A DNA stretch of 64,000 nucleotides from Acidovorax sp. (lineage in GTDB: Bacteria > Pseudomonadota > Gammaproteobacteria > Burkholderiales > Burkholderiaceae_C). The position numbers and the translations under genes are program-made. Positions 1 to 8,738 of the stretch are shown here, piece after piece. The notes below the pieces were generated by a model, which made no database searches, was not told the DNA's origin, and saw only the letters and a program-made list of their open reading frames with translations. Positions within the stretch are counted from its first letter, which is position 1, and the number at the start of each line of letters is the position of its first letter. The DNA lies in contig JAITLO010000018.1 of NCBI GenBank assembly GCA_031277855.1, positions 186,001-250,000 on the forward strand, in the 5' to 3' direction.

Positions 1-1835
1 TTGCAGGCCGCCAGCTCGGGCCGGCTGATGGGCAGCACATCGCCTGCGCGCAGCGTGCGGCCTGCATGGCCACCAAACTGGCCCAGTACAAAAGTGGACT
101 TGCTGCCCAGATAGTCGGGCACGTCGATGCCGCGCCGCACGGCCAGATAGCTGCGGCAGCCGCTGCTGGCCTTGCCTATGCGTAGCACCTGGCTGGCGCG
201 CACGGCAATGGGGCGCCACCAGGGCAAAGGGTCGCCGTTGTCCAGCGTGGCCAGTGCAGGGGCACCCGTCAGCGCAATCACGGCGTCGCCGTGGAATTTC
301 AGTGCAGGGCCTTGTAGCGTGCACTCCAGTCCGGCTGCAGCTTCGTGGTTGCCCACGATGCGATTGGCCAGGCGGAAGGCATAGTCGTCCATGGGGCCGG
401 ATGGGGGCACGCCAATGTCCCAATAGCCTGTGCGGCCGGGGTAGTCCTGCACCGTGGTGTAGGTGCCGGCTTCCAGCACCTCGATCACGGGCGAGGCATA
501 GGCGTAGCGGTCTAAAAAGCGTGTGGATACGGTGCCAGCCACAAACTCCGGGCTTTGCAAAATGCTGCGCAGATAGTCCAGATTGCTGGCACTGCCATGC
601 AGCTGGGTCAGCTCCAGTGCCATCAAGAGCTTGCGGCGGGCTTCCTCGCGGTCGGCGCCATGGGCAATGAGTTTAGCCAGCATGGGGTCGTAGTGGGGTG
701 AGACCTCGGTGCCAGTCTGCACCCAGGTGTCCACACGCACGCCTTCGGGAAACTGCACATGGCTCAGCACACCGGGCGCGGGTTGAAAGCCGCGTACTGG
801 GTTTTCAGCGTAAATGCGCACCTCAATGGCCGTACCTTCGGGCTGGGGCAGTGCATGGAAATCAGGGGGCTCGCCTGCGGCAATGCGCACCATCCATTCC
901 ACCAGGTCCAGGCCGGTAACGGCTTCGGTGATGGGGTGCTCTACCTGGAGCCGGGTGTTGACCTCCAGAAAGTAAAAAGCGTCACGCGCGCTGTCGTAGA
1001 TGAATTCCACGGTGCCGGCTGACACATAGTTCACGGCCTGGCCCAGCTTGACCGCGGCCTGCAGCAAGGCGGTACGGGTGGCGGGGGGCAGATGGGGGGC
1101 GGGGGTTTCCTCCACCACCTTCTGGTTGCGGCGTTGCACCGAGCAGTCGCGCTCGCCCAGGGCCACCACATGGCCCAGGCCGTCGCCAAAGATCTGCACC
1201 TCGATATGGCGGGCATCGGCCACAAATCGCTCCATGAACACGCCGCTGTCCTTGAAAAAGCTCTGGCCCAGGCGCTGCACGGATGCGTAGGCGTTCTCTA
1301 GTTCGCTCTCGTTGTCGCAGCGCGAGAGGCCTATGCCGCCGCCGCCGGCCGTGCTTTTGAGCATCACCGGATAGCCTATGCGCAGGGCTGCGTCCTTGGC
1401 CTCTTGCAGGCTGTGCAGCAGGCCTGTGCCGGGTGTGAGTGGCACCCCGGCCGCCTGGGCGATCTCGCGCGAACTGTGTTTGAGGCCGAAGCGCTGCAAC
1501 TGATCGGGCGTGGGGCCTATGAAGACGATGCCCGCTGCCGCGCATTGCTCGGCAAAGCCCTGGTTCTCGGACAAAAAACCATAGCCGGGAATCACCGCCT
1601 GGGCGCCGGTCTCATGCGCAATCTCCAGGATGCGCTCGCCACACAGATAACTTTCTGCTGGTGCACTGCTGCCGCCAGGGTTCAAGGCCACGGCCACATC
1701 GGCGGCGCTCACATGCAGGCTGTCGCGGTCTGCATCGGCATATACGGCCACGCAGCGTATGCCCATTTTTTTCAGGGTGTGCGCAATGCGCACGGCGATT
1801 TCGCCACGGTTGGCAATCAAAACGGTATGGAACAT
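1..1835 (-). CDS. uca: Urea carboxylase, partial (3' end beyond the left edge)
   Basis: Biotin-dependent carboxylase that makes allophanate from urea, bicarbonate and ATP in the cytoplasm. Reading leftward from the ATG at 1835 the protein opens with the biotin-carboxylase signature IANRGEIAVRI (residues 7-17). The glycine-rich ATP-grasp loop (GGGGIGLSR) is near residue 163 and the EVNTRLQVEH motif near 295. From about residue 455 it continues into a carboxyltransferase/KipA-like (AHS2) domain, beginning VIEVLEAGTYTTVQDYPGRT. That combination separates urea carboxylase from acetyl-CoA and pyruvate carboxylases. The biotinyl domain would lie beyond position 1. The gene follows the allophanate hydrolase on the same strand with a gap of about 73 bases, so the two are probably one operon. 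The open frame has no stop inside the window, so it is simply truncated by the edge. Confidence 0.93.
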   Translation of the reverse strand, partial: MFHTVLIANRGEIAVRIAHTLKKMGIRCVAVYADADRDSLHVSAADVAVALNPGGSSAPAESYLCGERILEIAHETGAQAVIPGYGFLSENQGFAEQCAAAGIVFIGPTPDQLQRFGLKHSSREIAQAAGVPLTPGTGLLHSLQEAKDAALRIGYPVMLKSTAGGGGIGLSRCDNESELENAYASVQRLGQSFFKDSGVFMERFVADARHIEVQIFGDGLGHVVALGERDCSVQRRNQKVVEETPAPHLPPATRTALLQAAVKLGQAVNYVSAGTVEFIYDSARDAFYFLEVNTRLQVEHPITEAVTGLDLVEWMVRIAAGEPPDFHALPQPEGTAIEVRIYAENPVRGFQPAPGVLSHVQFPEGVRVDTWVQTGTEVSPHYDPMLAKLIAHGADREEARRKLLMALELTQLHGSASNLDYLRSILQSPEFVAGTVSTRFLDRYAYASPVIEVLEAGTYTTVQDYPGRTGYWDIGVPPSGPMDDYAFRLANRIVGNHEAAAGLECTLQGPALKFHGDAVIALTGAPALATLDNGDPLPWWRPIAVRASQVLRIGKASSGCRSYLAVRRGIDVPDYLGSKSTFVLGQFGGHAGRTLRAGDVLPISRPELAAC

Positions 1836-1908
1836 GGCATGGACTCCAGGCAATGCAGCGGCCTGGCCTGCAGCACAGGCCGCTAGAAAAATGGAAGCGC
1901 AGGGGGCG

Positions 1909-3711
1909 TTAGCTGCGGGTCATATAAGCGCGCCAGCCTCCCAGTGCGGTGATGTCCTCGGCGCCTTGTGTGGCCCAGGGTTCGCAGACAAAGCCCTGCA
2001 CGCATCGGCCATCGCTCAGCTCCACACGGCCTATGCCCAAAGGGGAGGGGATGAGGGCGACGAAGCTGCCGTAGTGCGCCATGGGCATGCTCCACAACTC
2101 CACGGTAATAGAGGCCCCATTGCCGGTGCGCAGCAGGCCGGGTTTGGGGGGCACCGTGCCGGGCAGGGCGTAGAGACGGTAGGCGGCGCTGGTCTGCGTG
2201 CTTTCCTGCAATATGGCGCCACGCTCGGTCAGCTGCGTGTTCAAAGGCATGCCAGACAGGTGGGCACCCACCACAGCGATGGTGATGTGCTCAGGGTTGT
2301 CGGGCATGGCCGCCGGCACGGCCATGGTGGTGGGGAGTGATTGCTGCGAGGCGCCCCGCTTCCACGGCTGGGCAGCCTGCCATTGCCGGCCAAACGCCAG
2401 CAGCCTGGCCTCGTGCCAGGCTGGTGCAATCAAGGTAATGCCGGCGGGCAGGCCGTCGCCACGCATGCCGGCTGGCAGGGCCACCGCGCTCCAGTCCAGC
2501 AGGTTCACAAAATTGGTATAGCGCCCCATGCGGGCGTTCAGCGCCACCGGGTCGGCTTGCAGCTGTGCAATGGTGTAGATGCTGGGGGCTGTGGGCACGA
2601 TCAGGCCATCCAGCCCTTGCATCAGCGCCTCGGCCTGGCGGGCCAGTTCCATGCGGCGGTATTCGGCCTGGAAGGTGTCTGCGGCGCTGAAGTGTTCTGC
2701 CTTTTCGATGATGCTGCGCACCACGGGGTGCACCACTTCGGGGCGGGTTTGCAGCACAGAGGAGAGGGCTGCGTAGCGCTCGCCTACCCAAGGGCCTTCA
2801 TACAGCAGGGCAGCCACTTCGAACAGCGGTGTGAAGTCCATTGGCTGCAGCACCACCCCCATGTGTTCCAGCTGCTGCAAGGCCTGGGTGTACACCTGCT
2901 CGGCTTGTGTATCCCCAAACCATTCGGGGGAGCTGGGAATGCCCAGCACCGGCCTGGCTGGCCAAGGGCTGGGCCGTGCCGGCGCGCGGCGTGCGTAGGC
3001 ATCGTCGGCATCAAAACCTGCCATGGCTTGCAAGGCGGTATCGGCATCGTCCACGCTCAAGGCCAGCACGCTGATGCAGTCCAGCGAGCGGCAGGCCGGC
3101 ACCAGGCCACGGTTGCTGACCAGGCCGCGTGTGGGCTTGAGCCCCACCAGATTGTTGTGCCCTGCAGGCACCCGGCCCGAGCCGGCGGTGTCCGTGCCCA
3201 GGGCCAAAGGGACCAGGCCGCGCGCCACCACCGAGGCCGAGCCCGAGCTGGAGCCGCCGCTGATATAGGCAGGGTTGAAGGCATTGGGCACTGCGCCATA
3301 AGGGGAGCGGGTGCCCACCAGGCCGGTAGCGAACTGGTCGAGATTGGTTTTGCCCAGCACCACGGCACCTGCGGCCTCCAGACGCTCCACCACATGGGCG
3401 TTGTGCTCTGGCTGGTAGGCGAACTCCGGGCAGGCGCAACTGGTGGGCAGGTCCGCCACATCGATGTTGTCCTTGACCGCTATCGGCACGCCATAGAGCG
3501 GTAGTTGAGACAGCTCGCCACCTGCAGCGTCCAGTTGCTGGGCCAGCTGGGTCAAACGTGTTTGCAAGCCATGGGCTGATAGCAAAGAGATCCAGGCCGG
3601 ATCGTGGGCATCCAGGCAGGACAGCAAGGGGGTGAGTAACGCGGTGGTGCTGGCGCCTTGCGCATAGGCCGACTGCCAGTCGGCGAGGGTCCAGAAAGCG
3701 GTAGAGGTCAT
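1909..3711 (-). CDS. atzF: Allophanate hydrolase
   Basis: Amidase-signature enzyme (600 aa) that hydrolyses allophanate to ammonia and CO2, the second step of the urea carboxylase route. The catalytic triad elements are visible: Lys in AVKDNID near residue 80, the Ser-rich GGSSSGSAS loop near 152-160, and DTAGSGRVPA with the nucleophilic Ser just after it. A C-terminal domain of about 125 residues (from roughly residue 475, beginning ITIAVVGAHLSGMPLN) matches the second domain of AtzF/DUR1,2-type enzymes. The open frame extends upstream to 3876, but the start at 3711 (MTSTAFWTLADW) gives the expected family length and N-terminus. It lies directly upstream of urea carboxylase, so nitrogen from urea is probably recovered without a nickel urease here. 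Confidence 0.93.
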   Translation of the reverse strand: MTSTAFWTLADWQSAYAQGASTTALLTPLLSCLDAHDPAWISLLSAHGLQTRLTQLAQQLDAAGGELSQLPLYGVPIAVKDNIDVADLPTSCACPEFAYQPEHNAHVVERLEAAGAVVLGKTNLDQFATGLVGTRSPYGAVPNAFNPAYISGGSSSGSASVVARGLVPLALGTDTAGSGRVPAGHNNLVGLKPTRGLVSNRGLVPACRSLDCISVLALSVDDADTALQAMAGFDADDAYARRAPARPSPWPARPVLGIPSSPEWFGDTQAEQVYTQALQQLEHMGVVLQPMDFTPLFEVAALLYEGPWVGERYAALSSVLQTRPEVVHPVVRSIIEKAEHFSAADTFQAEYRRMELARQAEALMQGLDGLIVPTAPSIYTIAQLQADPVALNARMGRYTNFVNLLDWSAVALPAGMRGDGLPAGITLIAPAWHEARLLAFGRQWQAAQPWKRGASQQSLPTTMAVPAAMPDNPEHITIAVVGAHLSGMPLNTQLTERGAILQESTQTSAAYRLYALPGTVPPKPGLLRTGNGASITVELWSMPMAHYGSFVALIPSPLGIGRVELSDGRCVQGFVCEPWATQGAEDITALGGWRAYMTRS

Positions 3712-4116
3712 GGTGGCTCGGTCGGTTGATCGTTCTGGGCAAGGCGTGCGCTGTGGCGGGCACCGGCATTTCATTGCACCAATCCAGTGAGTACATGGGC
3801 CTGTGGTGGGACTGGCCCCCAGCGCTGCCCTTTGATCCGGGGCGGGCGTGGGGGGCGAAGGCCCGAGGGAAGTCATGAAATCAGGGACTTCAGAAAGAGC
3901 AGAGCAAACTTCATACCAGCGTCAGGAGCTGGCGATGGCTGCACGGAGCTGGGGCGTAGCGAGGGTTACCGGGCATTGGTTCGTCGGATTCGCGCAAGGA
4001 AAGCGGTGCATAGGCCCGGATGCAAGCCAACTTGGCCCATAATGCAGTCCTTTTCGGATTTCAGCGCGCAGCGTCTTGGTGCCCCAAAGCTCGGACGTCT
4101 TGCAGAATCCGTTTTG
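3712..4116. other. Intergenic region between the urea operon and tRNA-Leu
   Basis: About 400 bases with no credible gene. Short open frames cross it, but none has a ribosome site or a recognisable product. It must hold the leftward promoter of the urea-degradation operon and the rightward promoter of the tRNA-Leu gene; I could not assign either box with confidence. Confidence 0.5.
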
Positions 4117-4205
4117 GCCTCGGTGGTGAAATTGGTAGACACATCGGACTTAAAATCCGCCGCCTTTAAACGGGCGTACCGGTTCGATTCCGGTCCGAGG
4201 CACCA
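4117..4205 (+). tRNA. tRNA-Leu(TAA)
   Basis: The acceptor stem GCCTCGG (4117-4123) pairs with CCGAGGC (4195-4201), followed by discriminator A and an encoded CCA at 4203-4205. The anticodon loop reads TTAAAAT after GGAC, giving anticodon TAA for leucine. The long variable arm of a class II tRNA and the T-loop GGTTCGATTCC are present. Length with CCA is 89 bases. Confidence 0.96.
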
Positions 4206-4211
4206 ACAACG

Positions 4212-4247
4212 AAAAACCTGCCATGCGCATGCATGGCAGGTTTTTTT
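4212..4247 (+). terminator. Rho-independent terminator after tRNA-Leu
   Basis: A near-perfect inverted repeat (arm AACCTGCCATGC and its complement) followed by seven T residues, starting a few bases past the CCA end. Confidence 0.92.
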
Positions 4248-4428
4248 ATGCCCATTCCTGTCTGTGTGGGTTGGAGTGAAAACGGGTGCTAAAGCCCGTG
4301 GCTATTGCGCAGACAGCTATGTTTTCAGGATTCTTGCGATGGTCAGGGCTCCCATGGCGACAGGGCTGGAGAGGGCTTGCAGGCATAGTGAGGGCTTTGT
4401 GCCTCGCGTGCAGTCTAGGGAGTTCACC

Positions 4429-5427
4429 ATGCATTACCGTCGGCTGGGTCAAAGCAATCTGCAAGTCTCCAGGCTGTGTCTGGGGGCCATGATGTTTGGA
4501 GACCAGACAGAGGCCCGGGAGGCTGGAGAGATCGTGGCGCATGCCAAGGCACAAGGCGTGAATTTCATCGATACCGCCGATGTCTACACCCGGGGTGCGA
4601 GTGAACATATGCTGGGCCAGTTGCTGGCGGGGCAGCGCAATGACTGGGTCTTGGCCAGCAAGCTGGGCAACAAAATGGGCGATGCGCCCAACCAAGGCCA
4701 TTACTCGCGCAAATGGATGGTGCAGGAGGTGGAGGCCAGCCTGCAGCGCTTGCAGACCGATCACCTGGACATTCTTTATCTGCACCGCGACTACAACGGC
4801 ATGGACCTAGAAGAGCCCTTGCGTGCGCTGGACGATTTGGTGCGGGCTGGGAAGTTGCGCTATTGGGGAGTGTCCAATTTCCGGGCCTGGCGCATTGCAG
4901 AGCTGGTGCATGGCGCACGCCGCCTGAACATGGCCGGGCCTGTGGTGTGCCAGCCTTATTACAACCTGCTCAACCGCATGCCCGAGGTCGAGATCCTGCC
5001 AGCCTGCGAATTCCATGGCCTGGGTGTGGTGCCCTACAGCCCGGTGGCGCGTGGTGTGCTGACTGGCAAATATCTGCCGGGCCAGGCACCGGAGGCCGGC
5101 ACACGGGCGGGGAGGGGAGACCGGCGCATCCATGAAACCGAGTTCCGCGATGCGTCGTTGCAGATCGCCCAGCAGCTCAAGGCCCATGCCGAGGCCCGAG
5201 GGGTGAGCCTGGTGCAATGGGCCACGGCCTGGGTGCTGCAGCACCGGGCCGTGAGTGCGGTGATTGCGGGGCCGCGCACGCTGGCCCAGTGGCAGGACTA
5301 TCTGCCTGCGCAGGAGACCACAATCACGCCCGAAGAAGAGGCCATGGTGGATGCCTTGGTGGCGCCGGGCCATCCATCCACGCCGGGCTATACCGATCCG
5401 GCTTACCCTCTGCTGCCACGTCGCTGA
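4429..5427 (+). CDS. Aldo/keto reductase
   Basis: NAD(P)H-dependent oxidoreductase with a TIM-barrel fold, 332 aa. The catalytic tetrad can be read: Asp and Tyr in FIDTADVY (near residue 46-53), Lys in LASKLGN (near 74) and His in LYLHRDYN (near 118). The C-terminal cofactor region IAGPRTLAQW is typical. The reading frame runs open upstream through the tRNA gene to 3787, but MHYRRLGQSNLQVSRLCLG at 4429 is the standard family N-terminus. It stands alone between a tRNA and a convergent small membrane protein. The substrate cannot be predicted; family members act on diverse aldehydes and ketones. Confidence 0.9.
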   Translation: MHYRRLGQSNLQVSRLCLGAMMFGDQTEAREAGEIVAHAKAQGVNFIDTADVYTRGASEHMLGQLLAGQRNDWVLASKLGNKMGDAPNQGHYSRKWMVQEVEASLQRLQTDHLDILYLHRDYNGMDLEEPLRALDDLVRAGKLRYWGVSNFRAWRIAELVHGARRLNMAGPVVCQPYYNLLNRMPEVEILPACEFHGLGVVPYSPVARGVLTGKYLPGQAPEAGTRAGRGDRRIHETEFRDASLQIAQQLKAHAEARGVSLVQWATAWVLQHRAVSAVIAGPRTLAQWQDYLPAQETTITPEEEAMVDALVAPGHPSTPGYTDPAYPLLPRR

Positions 5428-5451
5428 GCCGAGAGAGGCGAGGTGCGCACG

Positions 5452-5476
5452 CAAAAAAGCCCGCAGGCTGCGGGCT
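5452..5476 (-). terminator. Terminator of the DUF3149 gene
   Basis: On the minus strand AAGCCCGCA, a short loop and TGCGGGCTT run into TTTTTTGC. The U-tract lies on the leftward side, so it serves the leftward DUF3149 gene rather than the aldo/keto reductase. Confidence 0.8.
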
Positions 5477-5508
5477 TGAGTGCAACAACGAAACGAGCGA
5501 GCTTCTGG

Positions 5509-5676
5509 TTATTTGTGTGTGGTGGGCTGCGCAGTCGGGTCGTGCGCGGTGGGGCCGGATTTGATCTTCCCCAGGAAGAGAATGGTGAAATACACGGCCA
5601 TGATCAGAATGATCACAATCACTGCCAGGCTCATCAGGCCATAGTCTGTGGAGAAAAGGTCAACCAGCATCTTCAT
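5509..5676 (-). CDS. Small single-pass membrane protein, DUF3149 type
   Basis: A 55-aa protein beginning MKMLVDLFSTDYGLMSL, followed by one strongly hydrophobic segment (VIVIILIMAVYFTILFL) and a short basic/polar tail. This architecture and N-terminus match the short betaproteobacterial proteins I know as DUF3149. An upstream ATG at 5712 is possible, but the start at 5676 has the conserved N-terminus and a GAAAGG element about eight bases upstream. No function is known; it is expected in the inner membrane. A clear terminator follows its stop. Confidence 0.75.
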   Translation of the reverse strand: MKMLVDLFSTDYGLMSLAVIVIILIMAVYFTILFLGKIKSGPTAHDPTAQPTTHK

Positions 5677-5878
5677 AGCAAAAGCCTTTCTGAATCGAGG
5701 GGATGTCAGCACTATCGCCCCGCGCGCGCAGGGCCGATTTGCGCCACGTCAACACCACGCGGTGTGCGTTTTGTGCTGGCGCAAGCAGTGAAGATTTCTC
5801 GTCCATTTCGCCGGCACAGCGCAGCGCAGGTGCAAAGCGGTGACAATGCGCAGCTTCAATCGCATTCGCCCCATTTGT

Positions 5879-6358
5879 ATGAGCGTCGTCATCGATATGG
5901 CTACTGCCACCCACAGCGTGCAGCTGGCTGTGGCCCCAGTGTTTTTGCTGACGGCGGTGGCCGGCATGATCGGCGCCGTGGCTGGGCGCCTGGCCCGCAT
6001 CATTGACCGTGCCCGCGTGGTGGAGGATCTGGTGCGGAGCAGCCAGGAAGCACAGACCATAGAGCGCGGACTGACCGAGCTTTTGTATCTGCGCCGGCGT
6101 GGGCATATTGCCAATGTCAGCATTGGCCTGCTGACGCTGTGCGGCTTTTTGATCGGCCTGACCATTGTCTTTTTGTTCCTGGGTCAGGCCTGGGGCGTGG
6201 AAGAGCAGCTGTTTGCCGTGATCAGCTTTTTGCTGGGCGTGCTGAGCTTTTTGGCAGCCCTGGGCGGCTTTATGTGGGAGACGGTGCTGGCCACCCAGTT
6301 GCTGAACTTCCATGTGCTGGAGATGCATGGCTCCGCACATCCTCCGGCGAAGTCCTGA
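5879..6358 (+). CDS. DUF2721-type inner-membrane protein
   Basis: About 159 aa with three hydrophobic segments: near the N-terminus (APVFLLTAVAGMIGAVAG), in the middle (IGLLTLCGFLIGLTIVFLFLG) and just after it (LFAVISFLLGVLSFLAALGG). The stretch LARIIDRARVVEDL between segments 1 and 2 is characteristic of DUF2721 proteins, as is the N-terminal ATHSVQLAVAPVFLL. The start is uncertain: 5840, 5879 and 5897 are all in frame, and 5879 leaves the usual short leader before the first segment. No biochemical role is known. Confidence 0.78.
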   Translation: MSVVIDMATATHSVQLAVAPVFLLTAVAGMIGAVAGRLARIIDRARVVEDLVRSSQEAQTIERGLTELLYLRRRGHIANVSIGLLTLCGFLIGLTIVFLFLGQAWGVEEQLFAVISFLLGVLSFLAALGGFMWETVLATQLLNFHVLEMHGSAHPPAKS

Positions 6359-6377
6359 GTTCAGGACGAAAAAATTG

Positions 6378-6422
6378 ATAGCTGCCGCAGCACACCAGTG
6401 CTGCTTGGGTAGCTATTTTTTT
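6378..6422. terminator. Bidirectional terminator between DUF2721 and argP genes
   Basis: ATAGCT...AGCTAT outer arms with an inner GCAGCAC/GTGCTGC stem, flanked by A-run on the left and T-run on the right. It sits between two convergent genes and can stop transcription from both sides. Confidence 0.75.
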
Positions 6423-6445
6423 GAGGGATTGGCCTCGTGGTGGAA

Positions 6446-7363
6446 TCAGTCCGTTGCCGCAGGCATGGGGTCCAGCCAGTTGCGTGCGGCCTGGATCATG
6501 CATTGGGTCAGCCGCTCCAGTCCGGCCTGGGCATTGCGGGCATGGGCCCAGTACAGGTCCACCACCATATCGCTGCCGGGGCACAGCTCGACCAGGGTGC
6601 CCGCATCCAGATAGCGCTGGATCAGAACCGTGGGCTGCATGCTCCAGCCCACGCTGGCTTCGCAGGCGCGCACAAAAGCATGGGCTGAGGGCAGCCAGTG
6701 GCGCGGCGGTGCCGTGCGTGAGGCCAGGCCTTGCTGCAGCAGCCATTTGTCCTGCATGCCGTCCTTGCGGCCATAGGCCAGCATGGGGGCCTCGGCCATG
6801 GCTTCCTTGGTGATGCCATCGGAGAAATGGCGGGCAATGAACTCCGGACTGGCTGCTGCCACATAGCGCATGCGGCCCAGCGGCCAGGTGTTGCAACCGG
6901 TGATGTGACTGGAAGATGCGGTGATGGCCGCCATCACCTCGCCTTCCTTGATGCGCTTGGCCGTGTGGTCCTGGTCGTCAATGCTGATGTCCAGCAGCTC
7001 GTTGCCGTCGCGCGTAAAAGCCTCCATGGCATCCACAAACCAGCTGTTGAGCGAGTCGGCATTCACGGCCAGCTTGAGCGTGGGGCGGGGCACCTGGCCT
7101 TCGGGTACCAGCTCGGGATTGTGGCGACGCAGCTCGTTTTCCAGCAGGGCCACCTGTTCCACATGCAGCACCAGGCGCCGGCCGGCCTCGGTGCCTGTAC
7201 AGGGCTGACCGCGCAACACCAGCACCTGGCCCACACGCTCTTCCAGCTGCTTGACGCGCTGTGAAATGGCGGAAGGGGTGACGTGCAGCTTGCGCGCGGC
7301 GCGGTCAAAGCTGCCCTCGCGCAGCACGGCGGCCAGGGCCTCGAGTCCAGCGTAGTCCAGCAT
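6446..7363 (-). CDS. argP: LysR-family regulator, ArgP/LysG type
   Basis: A 305-aa LysR-type transcription factor. The N-terminal winged helix-turn-helix covers roughly residues 4-60, with DRAARKLHVTPSAISQRVK as recognition region; a substrate-binding domain follows. The N-terminus MLDYAGLEALAAVLREGSF is typical of the ArgP (IciA)/LysG subgroup that senses basic amino acids. It is divergently transcribed from an ArgO/LysE-type exporter with 72 AT-rich bases between the starts, the classic arrangement for this pair. Effector identity (lysine or arginine) is inferred from the family only. Confidence 0.88.
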   Translation of the reverse strand: MLDYAGLEALAAVLREGSFDRAARKLHVTPSAISQRVKQLEERVGQVLVLRGQPCTGTEAGRRLVLHVEQVALLENELRRHNPELVPEGQVPRPTLKLAVNADSLNSWFVDAMEAFTRDGNELLDISIDDQDHTAKRIKEGEVMAAITASSSHITGCNTWPLGRMRYVAAASPEFIARHFSDGITKEAMAEAPMLAYGRKDGMQDKWLLQQGLASRTAPPRHWLPSAHAFVRACEASVGWSMQPTVLIQRYLDAGTLVELCPGSDMVVDLYWAHARNAQAGLERLTQCMIQAARNWLDPMPAATD

Positions 7364-7435
7364 TTAGATTAATTTAAGATTGTTCAGATAGTTTAATTTT
7401 ACTAAATCAAGTGCGCCACAGACAATCAAGGGGTT
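7364..7435. promoter_or_regulatory. Divergent argP-argO promoter/operator region
   Basis: 72 bases, distinctly AT-rich against the surroundings (TTAGATTAATTTAAGATTG and TTTAATTTTACTAAATC). As the only non-coding DNA between the regulator and its presumed target it should hold both promoters and the LysR-type T-N11-A binding sites. AAGGGG precedes the exporter ATG. Confidence 0.65.
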
Positions 7436-8080
7436 ATGGCACACAGCAACCTCTTCACAGCATGGCTGGCCGGCTTCACGGTCTGCCTCTCACTCATTGT
7501 CTCCATCGGTGCGCAGAATCTTTATGTGCTGCGCCAGGCGGTGCAGGAGCGCCATGTGCGCGCCTGTGTGGCCTGGTGTGTGTTCAGCGATGCGCTGCTG
7601 ATTGGCGTGGGTGTGGCGGGTATGGCGCGGCTGCTGGATCAGCGTCCGGACTGGGCTTACACCCTGGGTCTGGGAGGTGTGGTCTTTATGCTGGTCTACG
7701 GCCTGATGGCGCTGCGCAGGGCGGTTTGGGCCGGAGGCTCAACCCAGGCCGATATGGCAGGAGAGAGCCGACGCAGCCTGTGGCGCGTGGTGGGCACATT
7801 GGTGCTCATCACCTTGTTCAACCCCCATGTCTATCTGGACACGGTGTTGCTGGTGGGCTCTATCGGCGCACGCCAAGAGGGCGAGCTCAAGTGGTTTTTT
7901 GTGGCCGGTGCTGCCAGCGCCAGCATGGTCTGGTTTACCAGCCTGATGGCTCTGGGCCGGCGGCTGAAGCACTGGTTTGCCCAACCCCGGGCCTGGCGCC
8001 TGCTTGATGGCCTGACGGCTGCGATGATGCTGGGCCTGGCCCTGTGGGTGTGGCAGGGGCTGGATAGCGGCTTGGCTTGA
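7436..8080 (+). CDS. argO: LysE/ArgO-type basic amino acid exporter
   Basis: A 214-aa polytopic inner-membrane protein with about six hydrophobic segments. The N-terminal region contains the LysE-family signature SIGAQNLYVLRQA (near residues 23-36), and the middle has LFNPHVYLDTVLLVGS, with the conserved NPH-Y-LD motif. Expected to export arginine and/or lysine. It is divergent from the ArgP-type regulator, which supports induction by excess basic amino acid. The shine-dalgarno AAGGGG is about three bases from the ATG at 7436. Confidence 0.9.
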   Translation: MAHSNLFTAWLAGFTVCLSLIVSIGAQNLYVLRQAVQERHVRACVAWCVFSDALLIGVGVAGMARLLDQRPDWAYTLGLGGVVFMLVYGLMALRRAVWAGGSTQADMAGESRRSLWRVVGTLVLITLFNPHVYLDTVLLVGSIGARQEGELKWFFVAGAASASMVWFTSLMALGRRLKHWFAQPRAWRLLDGLTAAMMLGLALWVWQGLDSGLA

Positions 8081-8107
8081 GCCGGGGTTTGTCGAGCTGG
8101 GCCGGGT

Positions 8108-8425
8108 TCAGTCCAGCTTTGCCAGCACTTCCAGCAGTCCCCATTGGTTGGCCATGATCTGGTAGCAGGCTTCCTGGCCGGTTTTGCTGCTCTTTCCCTG
8201 GATGTAGACCACATTGCCTATCGCCTTGGCGTGTGACAGCGGCAATATCTTGTCGTAGTTGAACTTCTCGGCGATATCGCCGCGGAAGTTGATCAGGTGC
8301 TTGCCCAGATCTTCTCCGTGCTTTTTTTCAAACACTTCCAGGGTCTTGGGACGGGTGACTTCGTTCTGCCCCTCTGTGATGGCCTTGTCCAAAGAAGGGG
8401 TGGTGGGCGCTTCGGTATGGCTCAT
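8108..8425 (-). CDS. Conserved hypothetical protein
   Basis: I do not recognise this 105-aa protein. It begins MSHTEAPTTPSLDKA, is soluble-looking, has no signal peptide and no cysteine-rich motif, and has alternating charged and hydrophobic stretches (KTLEVFEKKHGEDLGKHL, then IAEKFNYDKILPLSHAKAIG). The frame extends upstream to 8473; the start at 8425 avoids an unlikely Cys/Pro-rich leader. It lies convergent to argO and stands alone. Codon use looks ordinary for the window, so I judge it a real gene. Confidence 0.65.
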   Translation of the reverse strand: MSHTEAPTTPSLDKAITEGQNEVTRPKTLEVFEKKHGEDLGKHLINFRGDIAEKFNYDKILPLSHAKAIGNVVYIQGKSSKTGQEACYQIMANQWGLLEVLAKLD

Positions 8426-8690
8426 GGATGGTGCGGTATCTGGTTGGAAAATCCCGGTTGCACAGCAAGGCACAACGGTTGTACATGCAGCGTCGCAGCA
8501 TCATGCCAGCCTGTATCGAGATGTGAAACAGGGCAGACCGCATACTGACAACAGGGTTGATCTGCGCTAAATGTACGCGTCAGGCCTGCATTACAGCGGG
8601 CTTTGGTGGCAGGCACCATGGGGTGTGCGACCAGCGTGGTCCGACAGCGACGGTCGGAGTGCATGCAGTGCCTGCGCGCTGCAGGCATGA

Positions 8691-8715
8691 AAAAGGCGCC
8701 GACCAGCGGCGCCTT
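8691..8715 (-). terminator. Terminator of the MetQ-like gene
   Basis: On the minus strand AAGGCGCC, a seven-base loop and GGCGCCTT are followed by TTTCAT, just beyond the leftward stop codon at 8739. Confidence 0.85.
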
Positions 8716-8738
8716 GGCAGTGCAGTGGCGTGGGCCGA

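Noticed and set aside
3787-4428. In-frame N-terminal extension of the aldo/keto reductase
   Set aside because: It would translate through the tRNA-Leu gene and its terminator; the family N-terminus starts at 4429.
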